Source of the DNA: Chloroherpetonaceae bacterium
GTDB lineage: Bacteria > Bacteroidota > Chlorobiia > Chlorobiales > Thermochlorobacteraceae
Direction of reading: 5' to 3'
Assembly: GCA_033763895.1 (NCBI GenBank)
Contig: JANRJQ010000011.1
Location: 1-64,000 of the forward strand
Length of the DNA: 64,000 bases
The translations under genes were made by a program, and so were the position numbers. The notes under the pieces are model-generated. The model was given only the letters and a program-made list of their open reading frames with translations, made no database searches and had not been told where the DNA came from. This document shows, piece by piece, positions 1-7,632 of this stretch. Every line of letters starts with the position of its first letter. Position 1 is the stretch's first letter.

Positions 1-128
1 ACACCTTAAAGGCGTCATACATCGCGCTGAAAGAAGAGTATCAATCTTTATCAGTAAAAAGTGATTTCACTTTTTGGGTTGGGGTTGCGGTTGTGGTACT
101 GGTTCTATTTTATCTTTTTGGAAGGTGA
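1..128 (+). CDS. C-terminal fragment of a membrane-anchored protein
   Basis: Only the last 41 codons are inside the window. They are read in the third frame from base 3 and stop with TGA at 126-128. The fragment has a charged, helical-looking stretch (LKEEYQSLSVKSD) followed by one strongly hydrophobic segment (FWVGVAVVVLVLFYLFG) and a single terminal Arg, so the protein ends in a membrane anchor. The next gene starts two bases later, so it is probably part of the same tail operon. Family unknown; a tail-anchored phage protein such as a spanin or holin-like component is possible but not shown. Confidence 0.55.
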   Translation, partial: TLKASYIALKEEYQSLSVKSDFTFWVGVAVVVLVLFYLFGR

Positions 129-130
129 CT

Positions 131-550
131 ATGTGGGATGGAAGCCGAAAGGAAATTATTGATGCGGCACTTCAAGCTTTAGTAAACCTGAATGCTTCAG
201 TATCTGCACTGCCTGATAATCCCGATGAACCTCTTTCGCATTCGCGTGGAGATGTCCGTGTTTTTTGGGGCGGGTTTGTTCGTGATGGTGAGAATTTTGA
301 GCCCACAAAAGTAACAAAGCGTATAAGGCTTTTTGTGAATGTGCGCGCGCACGGGCTGAGTAGCGATGAAAGCTCTGTCTATGAGCTGCTTGATGAAGTT
401 GAGTCGGCAATGTTTGGCTATGAAGTACATCGAGCGCCATTCATCCCTGTTGACGAAACGGTCGTTTATAACTTCCAAAAAGCCTACTGGGTTGGGATAC
501 AAGAATATGAAATCATCTTAGACCAATTTTCAATTAATTCAACTGATTAA
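131..550 (+). CDS. putative phage tail completion protein (Gp37/DUF1834-like)
   Basis: 139 residues from the ATG at 131, preceded by a GGAAGG ribosome-binding site. An upstream in-frame start at 74 would run through the end of the preceding gene and gives a low-complexity Gly/Cys/Trp leader, so I reject it. The layout resembles the Mu gp37/DUF1834 family: a short helical start, then RGDVRVFWGGF near residue 40, a strand with KRIRLFVNVRAHG, a helix YELLDEVESAMFGY, and a closing strand YWVGIQEYEIIL. Such proteins cap or terminate the tail tube. Its place directly before a tube-like protein agrees. The family call rests on pattern memory only and needs a profile search. Confidence 0.5.
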   Translation: MWDGSRKEIIDAALQALVNLNASVSALPDNPDEPLSHSRGDVRVFWGGFVRDGENFEPTKVTKRIRLFVNVRAHGLSSDESSVYELLDEVESAMFGYEVHRAPFIPVDETVVYNFQKAYWVGIQEYEIILDQFSINSTD

Positions 551-555
551 AAAAA

Positions 556-1311
556 ATGCCAACAACAATCAATTTCACTACGGATAGCAATAACCGTAGA
601 AGCCGTGAGCTCCAACGCAGAAGCCCAAAAACCTCAAGGTTATCGTTTGCGCCGGTAAATGCTACGACCGGTGCTTTACAATCGGGTGGGGTTAATCCAT
701 ACACTGCATCACCGGCAGCTTTTAGTGCAAATACCTATTTCGGTTTGGGCTTTCTGACTGATAAAATTCAAGTTCAACCCGCTAATCGTGATATTGTTTC
801 AAAAGATATTGGTGGGAAAAACATATCTGTGGCCACGGAAACTGATGCTGTTAACCTTTCGGTAACATTACTTCAGAACCCGGTTGAGCTTTGCCGTGCC
901 AACCCTAATACACGCTTCCAGTTCATTGCCCCAATGGCGGAGCATAATAATTCTCTACCATTAATTGATGTGGTTGCAATTGGAATCGGAAAGCTACCCT
1001 ATACACCGGCATACGAAACAAGTCAAGAGTTTCATACTTACCCAATCACGATTATGAGTGAGGTGAATACTCAAGCAATTAATATCACTTACCTCCAGCT
1101 CGCCGCCGCGCTCGATTTAATTTCGCGGCGTACCGGAACAAATCGTATTACAGCAAGAAAGTACAATGGACTTACCCCTGTTCAGGGTTCTGATTTGGTG
1201 ATTGTAACATCGACCGATAGTGATGGAGCGGATGCCAACGCTGTTGCACTCACCATTGCAGAGGGAGAAATGGCGGCATTTGGGACATTTCTTTTTGAGA
1301 TAAAGGCTTAA
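556..1311 (+). CDS. putative phage tail structural protein (tube-like)
   Basis: 251 residues, starting five bases after the preceding stop. No signal peptide or membrane segment. The protein is rich in beta-prone and Asn/Thr/Ala segments. Its N-terminus is basic and disordered-looking (residues 1-30, RRSRELQRRSPKTSR) before a folded domain. I do not recognise the family. Position between a tail-terminator-like gene and the large adhesin-like tail protein, and a size typical of tube subunits, suggest a major tail protein. An alternative is a head-tail connector or minor structural protein. Confidence 0.4.
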   Translation: MPTTINFTTDSNNRRSRELQRRSPKTSRLSFAPVNATTGALQSGGVNPYTASPAAFSANTYFGLGFLTDKIQVQPANRDIVSKDIGGKNISVATETDAVNLSVTLLQNPVELCRANPNTRFQFIAPMAEHNNSLPLIDVVAIGIGKLPYTPAYETSQEFHTYPITIMSEVNTQAINITYLQLAAALDLISRRTGTNRITARKYNGLTPVQGSDLVIVTSTDSDGADANAVALTIAEGEMAAFGTFLFEIKA

Positions 1312-1316
1312 GCATT

Positions 1317-3716
1317 ATGAACCCTTCGCAAAACTACGCTTCGCTTCTTCGTGATAAGGTCAATGTACTTTATCGCGGGGGAGCGAAGGTTTTTTTTGCT
1401 CAAAACACAGAACAAGCCTCTTATTACGATATCGGGTTCCAAAGCGATTTAATTGTTACAGCTGAAGCGGCAACCCGTCGCGATTCGAAAGGCCGTGAAG
1501 AAGTCCGGTATTATGATATTTCGGTTGCAATTACACTTGCGCAAACATCGGATACTGAGAGGGCAATTATCGCCTTTGCTGCGGCTAATTTGAGTAAAGT
1601 CCTGATTCAATTTGAAGTCAAATCTGCTTCCAATATCAATAAAGAGAAAATTGAATTTCTTTCAGTTAAACTGATACCAACCGATCAGATTAAAGTTGGT
1701 GTTGAATCCCGCTTGACTTTCCGCTTTACGGAGAGAATGAGGCCTGCGGTTTATCTCTCGAAGTTTAAATATGAAAGCTTACCCTCACTTTCTCTTATTT
1801 CGCCATCACAAGCGCTCGTAGATAGCGCTGCTTCAGTCGCATTTTCTTGGCAGTCACTTTCGGGATACAGTCAATACCGCTTAGAGGTATTCTTAAATGA
1901 ATCACTTACAGAAACGTCTTTTAATGGTGTTATAAACGGCACAACACATTCACTGAGTTTACAGCAAGGGCTCAGGTACTGGTGGCGTGTAACGGCTCTT
2001 GCACCGGATATTTCGCTTCAGGATGTGGTTTCGGGTGTTCGGTTTTTTACAACATTTATTCAATCGCCAAGTTTTGTAAGCCCTACGCCTGCCGATCTAT
2101 CAACAGACGTCCAGATTGGCAATATCATAATAGGATGGCCGGCTTTGGTAAACTTTCAAAATGCAACCGGGTTCGATTATGTCGTAAGTTTGAATAGCAC
2201 CTATACAAACATTGTGTTACAAGGCAATGACGTAACCATTAATGAGATTGTGGTTCAAAATGAAAGCTTTGGTGTGATGTACTATGTTCGGCTGCGCGTT
2301 CGTTCGGCTTTTGCTGTCTCTACTTATGTTACAAGGCAATTTCAAGTTGAGCAATTTGGCGTTGCCGAGTTTCAGTCTTCAGATGATAGAATTGGAGATG
2401 GAGCAGAGCTAATTACAGAACGGTATGTTGAAATTAAACGCGATATTCGGGCAACTTCATATTCGGTTGAAACATCGGCTGTTGGGGGCTTTGGCCAACC
2501 AATCACAGAATTCTTAGTTTCAAGCCCTCCGAGTAATCAGCCAAATGTAACCCCGAAATTCTTGCTTGAATACGATCAAATAAATTCAGATTTGAACGGC
2601 AATTTTGCGATTAGAGTAACAAAAATTCGAGGTTCAAATAAGTCTGTTTCGCTAAGTAGATCACTTAAAAAAGTAACTCCATTTTCTTGGCACAATCTTA
2701 CTACGCCAAGTAAAAATGTTTTTGGATTCCAAAGATTGTCAGGTCTTACGGTATCAATTGCAAATAATACGACGAATAATGTACAGGGTTATCATTCGAG
2801 TAATTCTCGTTTAATAACAGGCGTTAACACATCGGTATTGGCGTCTCTTGCAAAAGTAGGTGAGTTTGTTTCTTTTCAAGCTGGAGGTACAACGCCGCGC
2901 TTGGTTGTGTGGAATGATAACGGTGCCGGAAATCAAATTATAGTTGAAGGAACAGAAATTACCACTGCCGCCGCCGGATTCAATGTTTATTTTTATTCTT
3001 TAACAAATGACACTTTTTCGCTTTCACAATCTACCATATCTCAACAGCCGAGACGCAGATTAATCACGGCAGGTCTAAGCGGTTTTAATCCTAACGCTCA
3101 ATTCTATCTTTCAGAACACTCAGGGAATAATCAAAATCTTTCAAATACAAGTACATCGCTTTCGTTTAACAAAGGGAAAAAAGCAGCTTTAGTTTTAATG
3201 ATTGCTTCTATTTCGAGTTTTGGAAGTAGTTCTTTAACAACATTATTTGAGCACGTTAAAACAAATGGTTCTAATGTAACGGTTTTGGATTACTCGATAC
3301 TTGTAAATGGCAGTGCAAGACTTATAATGAGAAAGGATGCGAACACAACAGAATCATTTAAAACTTTAGAAAGTAGCCCATCTCAATTACTTACTGCATC
3401 TCATAATCTTAAGACATTTGTGTTTGGTTTTGATATTAGTAGAATAGGTGTAAAATTGATTAATAGAGTGAATGGCGTCAATTTGACAAGTTCAACTGGT
3501 GATGTTGAAGGGCTTAGCGGTGTGTCTGATAACTCTCAGAATTTCAGATTATCACTTGGCGGAGATAACGCTACGACTTTTGGTGCAAATTCTGTAAAGC
3601 AAATTGCTGAATGCTTTATTGTTGAAAATGATAGTTACATTTCTGATCAACTTATTACATCATTTGAAAGGTATGCAAAGGACAAATATGGTATAACTTT
3701 AGGGAGTATTAACTAA
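1317..3716 (+). CDS. large modular tail protein with Fn3-like repeats and a LamG-like tip
   Basis: 799 residues. Residues ~1-150 form a compact domain with tube- or baseplate-like strands (VGVESRLTFRFTERM). Residues ~155-345 hold two fibronectin-III/Ig-like repeats (PSQALVDSAASVAFSW...YRLEV; PTPADLSTDVQ...). From about residue 450 the protein becomes Asn/Ser/Thr-rich and more AT-rich. It closes with a concanavalin/LamG-type ending (IAECFIVEN...LITSFERYAKDKYGI), which is common at the end of phage and surface lectin domains. I infer a tail protein whose C-terminus binds host surface glycan. Its stop overlaps the next start (TAATG). The N-terminal function is uncertain. Confidence 0.5.
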   Translation: MNPSQNYASLLRDKVNVLYRGGAKVFFAQNTEQASYYDIGFQSDLIVTAEAATRRDSKGREEVRYYDISVAITLAQTSDTERAIIAFAAANLSKVLIQFEVKSASNINKEKIEFLSVKLIPTDQIKVGVESRLTFRFTERMRPAVYLSKFKYESLPSLSLISPSQALVDSAASVAFSWQSLSGYSQYRLEVFLNESLTETSFNGVINGTTHSLSLQQGLRYWWRVTALAPDISLQDVVSGVRFFTTFIQSPSFVSPTPADLSTDVQIGNIIIGWPALVNFQNATGFDYVVSLNSTYTNIVLQGNDVTINEIVVQNESFGVMYYVRLRVRSAFAVSTYVTRQFQVEQFGVAEFQSSDDRIGDGAELITERYVEIKRDIRATSYSVETSAVGGFGQPITEFLVSSPPSNQPNVTPKFLLEYDQINSDLNGNFAIRVTKIRGSNKSVSLSRSLKKVTPFSWHNLTTPSKNVFGFQRLSGLTVSIANNTTNNVQGYHSSNSRLITGVNTSVLASLAKVGEFVSFQAGGTTPRLVVWNDNGAGNQIIVEGTEITTAAAGFNVYFYSLTNDTFSLSQSTISQQPRRRLITAGLSGFNPNAQFYLSEHSGNNQNLSNTSTSLSFNKGKKAALVLMIASISSFGSSSLTTLFEHVKTNGSNVTVLDYSILVNGSARLIMRKDANTTESFKTLESSPSQLLTASHNLKTFVFGFDISRIGVKLINRVNGVNLTSSTGDVEGLSGVSDNSQNFRLSLGGDNATTFGANSVKQIAECFIVENDSYISDQLITSFERYAKDKYGITLGSIN

Positions 3717-4018
3717 TGAAGGTAAGGTTTGATAGTTACGAAGAAGCTAATGCGTACAATGAAAAAGCGTTTGAAGCTTTACTAAGGATAAGAGCTTCAT
3801 TCTTTGATAACAAGCTTTTTAAGCTAACTACTAATTCAATTGAGGATATTTCAAATCTAACTCAATCGGAGCTATGCGCATTTCATGAAGGTAAGAGGGT
3901 TTTCCCGCTTTTGGGTTATCAAAATGGAAAGCTGAATAAGTATGAAGGTTTTACGGAGTATTGGGATACTGTAATTGAAGTGGACGGAAAATTCGAAGTA
4001 AATTTTTTTGAAGAATGA
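3716..4018 (+). CDS. small protein downstream of the tail lectin, possible fibre chaperone
   Basis: 100 residues, cytosolic-looking and acidic at the end (VEVDGKFEVNFFEE). It overlaps the previous gene by one base and the next by four (ATGA), so translation is coupled on both sides. It is as AT-rich as the 3' half of the lectin gene before it. No family recognised. In many phages a receptor-binding protein is followed by a small dedicated assembly chaperone. The position and the shared composition suggest that role here, but nothing in the sequence proves it. Confidence 0.45.
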   Translation: MKVRFDSYEEANAYNEKAFEALLRIRASFFDNKLFKLTTNSIEDISNLTQSELCAFHEGKRVFPLLGYQNGKLNKYEGFTEYWDTVIEVDGKFEVNFFEE

Positions 4019-5127
4019 ACACATCAGAAAACTTCATCCCTATCACGCGCATCTTGCTTGCGCTTACCTACCAAGGCTCGGTTATTTCTTTTGATTTTAC
4101 AGACACATTGCAAAACGCTTTTTACAGAAAGGAAGCTTTACTCCATACAACCCCAAGCGGTTCATCAAGCTCTGGTCATTTCAAGGAGTTTATAAACTTT
4201 GAACTACCCAAAGCCACACACAAGAATTTTTCAGTCTTAAACCTTTCTCTTTCTCATATTACGGCAACGGTTTACTTTGATGCTGAAACCTCAGGTAACA
4301 ACAACATTGTCTTTGATGACCTTACGATCTCTTCTTTAACTCATAAGAATGAGGAAGGAGAGTCACTTCTTTCTGTTGAGCTTTCACGTGTAATTGACGG
4401 TGATGGAACGCCCATTGCCGGAGACATCGTTTGGATTCGTCGTGAGATTGTCAATGGGCAAACCACAACCTTTGAAGATATAAAGCTCAAAGCCGTTGAA
4501 TTAAATGACGGAATAGAATTTGATCAGAGCCCGTTTGAATCCCTTTCAAGAACGAGGTATCGGCGAGTGCGCGGTTTTCGCCGCACCTTCCGGATTAAGT
4601 TCGCACCCCTGGAAGGTTCTAAGCGACTCGGTTTAGGCCGATCTCTTGAGGCGGCTCTACTTCAGCAAACGATACTTGTAAAAGCGTGGAATATATTCGC
4701 GGAAAGCGAAACGATTGATTACAACTACCTTACTCCGGGATCCAGTGGATTTCGGCGCCTTTTAATTGAAAATGATGATATTGAAAAGGAATCCGTCATT
4801 GAAAAGCTTGTTACTGGCAAAGGGTTTACCTTGAGTTTTGTAGATGCTTCTATACAAACTTCTTCTTTAAGCTCTTACAATGCGCCTACCTTAATTTATT
4901 CAAATCCCACTGTTACCTTAACCACTAACCTTGAAGGGGTTGAATGCCGATTTTTTGTGCTCGATGATTTGGTGTGGAAGCGTTTTACTACACCATTGGG
5001 GTATGTTGCAAAAACGGAATCTAACGGTGCTTATAGTTTTTCTTCGCCATTAGGAACAAGTATCACTAAGCTTAAAGCAGTAACAGCTCTTGGGACAGAT
5101 GTAAAGGAGGTGACGATTAATGTTTAG
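4015..5127 (+). CDS. phage structural protein of unknown family
   Basis: 370 residues, starting in an ATGA overlap with the previous gene. No signal peptide or membrane segment. It has a beta-rich N-terminal half, a basic patch near residue 185 (RTRYRRVRGFRRTFRIKF) and an Ig-like C-terminal part from about residue 295 (YNAPTLIYSNPTVTL) ending in a beta-rich strand. The position between a lectin tail protein and another large structural protein suggests a distal tail or baseplate component. I cannot name the family. The following gene overlaps by eight bases. Confidence 0.45.
   Translation: MNTSENFIPITRILLALTYQGSVISFDFTDTLQNAFYRKEALLHTTPSGSSSSGHFKEFINFELPKATHKNFSVLNLSLSHITATVYFDAETSGNNNIVFDDLTISSLTHKNEEGESLLSVELSRVIDGDGTPIAGDIVWIRREIVNGQTTTFEDIKLKAVELNDGIEFDQSPFESLSRTRYRRVRGFRRTFRIKFAPLEGSKRLGLGRSLEAALLQQTILVKAWNIFAESETIDYNYLTPGSSGFRRLLIENDDIEKESVIEKLVTGKGFTLSFVDASIQTSSLSSYNAPTLIYSNPTVTLTTNLEGVECRFFVLDDLVWKRFTTPLGYVAKTESNGAYSFSSPLGTSITKLKAVTALGTDVKEVTINV
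5103..5112 (+). promoter_or_regulatory. strong Shine-Dalgarno (AAAGGAGGTG) for the gene at 5120
   Basis: AAAGGAGGTG lies seven bases before the ATG at 5120 and inside the end of the preceding gene. It is nearly the full anti-SD complement. Most neighbouring genes lack anything comparable, so this site fixes the downstream start and suggests high translation of that tail protein. Confidence 0.7.
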
Positions 5128-6883
5128 CGTAACTCAAATAGAAGGCCCAGCTTTTTTTTCAATGGGGTTTGCAAGTGAAGTTGTTTTTGATGTCAGGGAA
5201 AACGGGGTTGTAATTCCTCCGGCATTTTTACCCGGACCGTATCCTGAGGTTACGGTCGTCTCTAAACCCGGTTGGATTTCATTTTTTCAGCCTTCTCCGG
5301 GTTCTCTCCTCGATACGTACTATGATGTCTCTTTTTTCTCCCTTACAGGAACTCCTCCCTATTCAACAGATTCTACTTTTACTGTTGTTGTAAATGTGAG
5401 TTTTGATGGAGATGATGAAGATATTACGCTTCAATTCTCGCTTAAATCAACAAGGCTTACGGCTTCTATTCCTAAGAACGGGAATACCGTGACAGCTGAA
5501 TTGCGCTTTAAGATTAATACCGGTATCACTGGGGCGGTTAACTCTCAAAACTTGTTTGAGTTATTAGAATGGAAAGGTATTGCTGAAAGGGAGTATGGAA
5601 AGAATACCGCTAAACCTGAGCCGACGCCTTTTTTATTTCTCTCAACACTTCGCATAGAGCTTGAGTCACTTTTGAATACGAAAGAGGTTTCACGTGAGCT
5701 TTCTAATGCCTTTAAGATTATTGAAAGCGTTGTTTATGTAATCAATGGTCAGGTGATATTTGAAGGTAATTTGACACTTGAATTCAGCTCACAGAAAAAT
5801 CTTTCCTTAACCCTTCAATTTGAGAATGGTATTCGCCGTAAACTCGATCGCCGGGTCAGAGATAGTGAAGGCAATATACTTTCTTTGCAACCCTTTAATC
5901 TGCCTCCTGTTACGGCGAATGGTGGGAGAGAATACTTGCAGTTAAAACCTTTGTTTGAAAACCTGCTCTCATATTTAGTCGGTAGATCAATTACAATTCC
6001 TTCAGGGCTTTTCTATAACCAATTTGGCCGAGTTGAAGCATCATATTCAGGCCTTGTAGTTAACCTCGCATTTAACAATAACGATTCTTACTTCCTTTAT
6101 CACGGCCCAAACTTTGAGCCTCATTGGGCTTATGGTTGTGAGACAATTGAAGATGTTCTCAATTACCTTTGCGCCATTCTGGGTCTCACTGTTGGATTCG
6201 ATACTGATGGCCAATTCTTTTTGAAGTCCAAAGTTTTGACTACCCCAATTGCCATTAACGAGAATTTATTGGAAGTCGAATTCGCGAAAGAGTATGTCAC
6301 AAAAGCGAGATCGATTGCCATTGAGGGTATTTCTGTTGTGCTTGATTCAAATAATTTGGTTGTATCAGTGGATAAAAGATTGGCTTTTGGTAATGGCGGA
6401 TCATATCCTCGTACTGTAGCGTTTTTTAATGGGGATTACTCAAGTGTTCCGAACGTATTATACGACGGCGGCTTATTTGGAGAATTGCAACATCAAGAGT
6501 TTACCGAAGAGATTACTATAAAAACCCCATTTCAATTGAAATTTCAAGTTCCCGGCCACAATGCAGACATTGGCCTTCAGTATAACAGATATAGAGAGTG
6601 TTCTGTGAACGTCGATAATGGCGGATTGATTAGCGGGATTATTGCTTATAGAGTTGATACAGTGCCTTTATCTCTACCTAGAATCATTTTCGAGCAATAT
6701 CTCAATCAAGAGAGACCTCGTATTTCAGTAACGCTTAACGCGAAGTCGCAATCGTTTTTATTTAGGGAAGTTTACCAAGCTGGTGACTCTGAATTTGCTG
6801 CAAACGGAACAAATTTTAATCTAATCTACGCTCGCATTGATGATGCAAATGACGAGATGAAAATCAAACTCATTGAATTCTGA
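5120..6883 (+). CDS. large phage structural protein, probable tail hub or baseplate component
   Basis: 587 residues with a strong SD. It starts eight bases inside the preceding gene. Residues ~1-120 look like an Ig/cadherin-type beta domain (VTVVSKPGWISFFQPSPGSL...FTVVVNVSFDGDDEDITLQF). The rest is long and mixed, with a segment around residues 330-370 (HWAYGCETIEDVLNYLCAILGLTVGFDTDG) that resembles the nested hub domains of phage baseplate proteins. No membrane segment. The stop overlaps the next start (TGATG). The family was not recognised. A tail hub role is inferred from size, position and this short similarity. Confidence 0.45.
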   Translation: MFSVTQIEGPAFFSMGFASEVVFDVRENGVVIPPAFLPGPYPEVTVVSKPGWISFFQPSPGSLLDTYYDVSFFSLTGTPPYSTDSTFTVVVNVSFDGDDEDITLQFSLKSTRLTASIPKNGNTVTAELRFKINTGITGAVNSQNLFELLEWKGIAEREYGKNTAKPEPTPFLFLSTLRIELESLLNTKEVSRELSNAFKIIESVVYVINGQVIFEGNLTLEFSSQKNLSLTLQFENGIRRKLDRRVRDSEGNILSLQPFNLPPVTANGGREYLQLKPLFENLLSYLVGRSITIPSGLFYNQFGRVEASYSGLVVNLAFNNNDSYFLYHGPNFEPHWAYGCETIEDVLNYLCAILGLTVGFDTDGQFFLKSKVLTTPIAINENLLEVEFAKEYVTKARSIAIEGISVVLDSNNLVVSVDKRLAFGNGGSYPRTVAFFNGDYSSVPNVLYDGGLFGELQHQEFTEEITIKTPFQLKFQVPGHNADIGLQYNRYRECSVNVDNGGLISGIIAYRVDTVPLSLPRIIFEQYLNQERPRISVTLNAKSQSFLFREVYQAGDSEFAANGTNFNLIYARIDDANDEMKIKLIEF

Positions 6884-7341
6884 TGACAAAGGAAATAACT
6901 GCTTCTTTACTTAATGCTCCGATTTTAGTAGGAGAAAAATCCTATTTAATGCAATCGCCAACGGTAGATCGCCTTGCGGTCTTTATGTCTCACTTACGCA
7001 TCGATGACATTTCTCAGTTCAATTCAGCTGAGGTGAACGCTCGTTTAACTTTGTGCTTTGACGGTGATAAACAAAAGTCAGCTGATTTCTTGAATGGGCT
7101 TATCGTTGGGCAAACACCAGTTGAACCCGATGAAATTGATGGTGTTCTTCTTAGAGAAGTTGCTGTATTTTTTTTTATGCTGTGTGCAGAGAAATCGAAT
7201 CTACTCGAGTATTACAGAAGAAGTATGAGAAAATTAGTCGGGCAATTGGACGCGCTTTTGAATCAGCTTACGGTTACAACGAAAAGGAAGTCCAAATCAA
7301 AAGCGTCAAAGAGCAGGCGTGGGAAGAACTCTCGCAGGTAG
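6883..7341 (+). CDS. tail assembly chaperone, short (G-like) form
   Basis: 152 residues in the zero frame. The gene sits just before the tape measure, the conserved position of lambda G and its analogues. Residues 1-98 look like a folded acidic domain (MTKEITASLLNAPILVGEKSY...LLREVAVFFF). After a run of nine T the zero frame continues into a low-quality Lys/Ser/Arg-rich tail (TKRKSKSKASKSRRGKNSRR). The -1 frame instead encodes a well-formed helical extension. This is the arrangement of siphophage chaperone pairs, in which most product is the short form. The basic tail may be real in the short form or largely incidental. Confidence 0.65.
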   Translation: MTKEITASLLNAPILVGEKSYLMQSPTVDRLAVFMSHLRIDDISQFNSAEVNARLTLCFDGDKQKSADFLNGLIVGQTPVEPDEIDGVLLREVAVFFFMLCAEKSNLLEYYRRSMRKLVGQLDALLNQLTVTTKRKSKSKASKSRRGKNSRR

Positions 7342-7445
7342 AGAAACTTTATGTTTTGAGTGGGGAATTTGATGAGATGAAGATTTCTGAAGTTTTGAAA
7401 AGGGGTTTTTATAAACGCATCAAATCCCTATTAGAGGGTGGTTGA
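7155..7445 (+). CDS. tail assembly chaperone, frameshift (T-like) extension
   Basis: This frame lies at -1 relative to the gene starting at 6883. It is open from the stop at 7152-7154 to TGA at 7443-7445. If ribosomes slip on the T9 run (7168-7176), the product is ~98 residues of the G domain followed by ~89 residues of extension: YAVCREIESTRVLQKKYE..., then a helical region ending SEVLKRGFYKRIKSLLEGG, about 187 in all. The extension looks like a true protein, unlike the zero-frame tail. A GTG at 7182 could in principle start it separately, but no SD precedes it. In lambda the T part recruits the tape measure, and the tape measure gene follows here. Confidence 0.6.
   Translation, partial: RSCCIFFYAVCREIESTRVLQKKYEKISRAIGRAFESAYGYNEKEVQIKSVKEQAWEELSQVEKLYVLSGEFDEMKISEVLKRGFYKRIKSLLEGG
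7168..7176 (+). promoter_or_regulatory. candidate -1 ribosomal frameshift site (T9 slippery run)
   Basis: Nine T in a row begin exactly on a zero-frame codon boundary (TTT TTT TTT ATG). The heptamer T TTT TTT allows both tRNAs to re-pair after a -1 slip. It lies 14 bases after the -1-frame stop at 7152-7154, so it is in the only interval where a productive slip can occur. No clear downstream stem or pseudoknot was identified by eye. Transcriptional slippage on the same run is also possible. Confidence 0.55.
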
Positions 7446-7449
7446 ATTA

Positions 7450-7632
7450 TTAGAAACCTCTACGGATTTTCCTTAGTTCTTCAGTGGTGTCTTCATTCTT
7501 ATCATTTAAGAAGCGATACAAAAAATAAACCAATAAAATGGGAGTAGTTAAGAAGAAAAAAAATATACCTAAAGCGGGAAATATTACAACCGCAAAAATC
7601 ATTAAGACCCAAAGAAAAGGATTGTTTTGCAT
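7450..7632 (-). CDS. possible 60-residue membrane protein, antisense to the tail operon
   Basis: 60 residues. Two close hydrophobic stretches (residues ~7-26 and 28-40, rich in Phe/Leu/Ile) are followed by a charged tail (NDKNEDTTEELRKIRRGF). The frame fills the gap between the chaperone gene and the tape measure almost exactly: its stop is four bases from the chaperone stop, and its ATG abuts the tape-measure ATG back to back in CATATG. The composition looks like a real small membrane protein, perhaps holin-like or a phage accessory gene. Against it, no SD is visible and the tape-measure leader lies inside it. Confidence 0.45.
   Translation of the reverse strand: MQNNPFLWVLMIFAVVIFPALGIFFFFLTTPILLVYFLYRFLNDKNEDTTEELRKIRRGF

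Noticed and set aside
74-130. Upstream in-frame extension of the first full tail gene
   Set aside because: It overlaps the last 18 codons of the preceding membrane protein and yields an odd Gly/Trp/Cys leader; ATG 131 has a good ribosome-binding site.
1317-3716. Diversity-generating retroelement target in the lectin-tipped tail protein
   Set aside because: No reverse transcriptase, template repeat or accessory gene was seen in the window.
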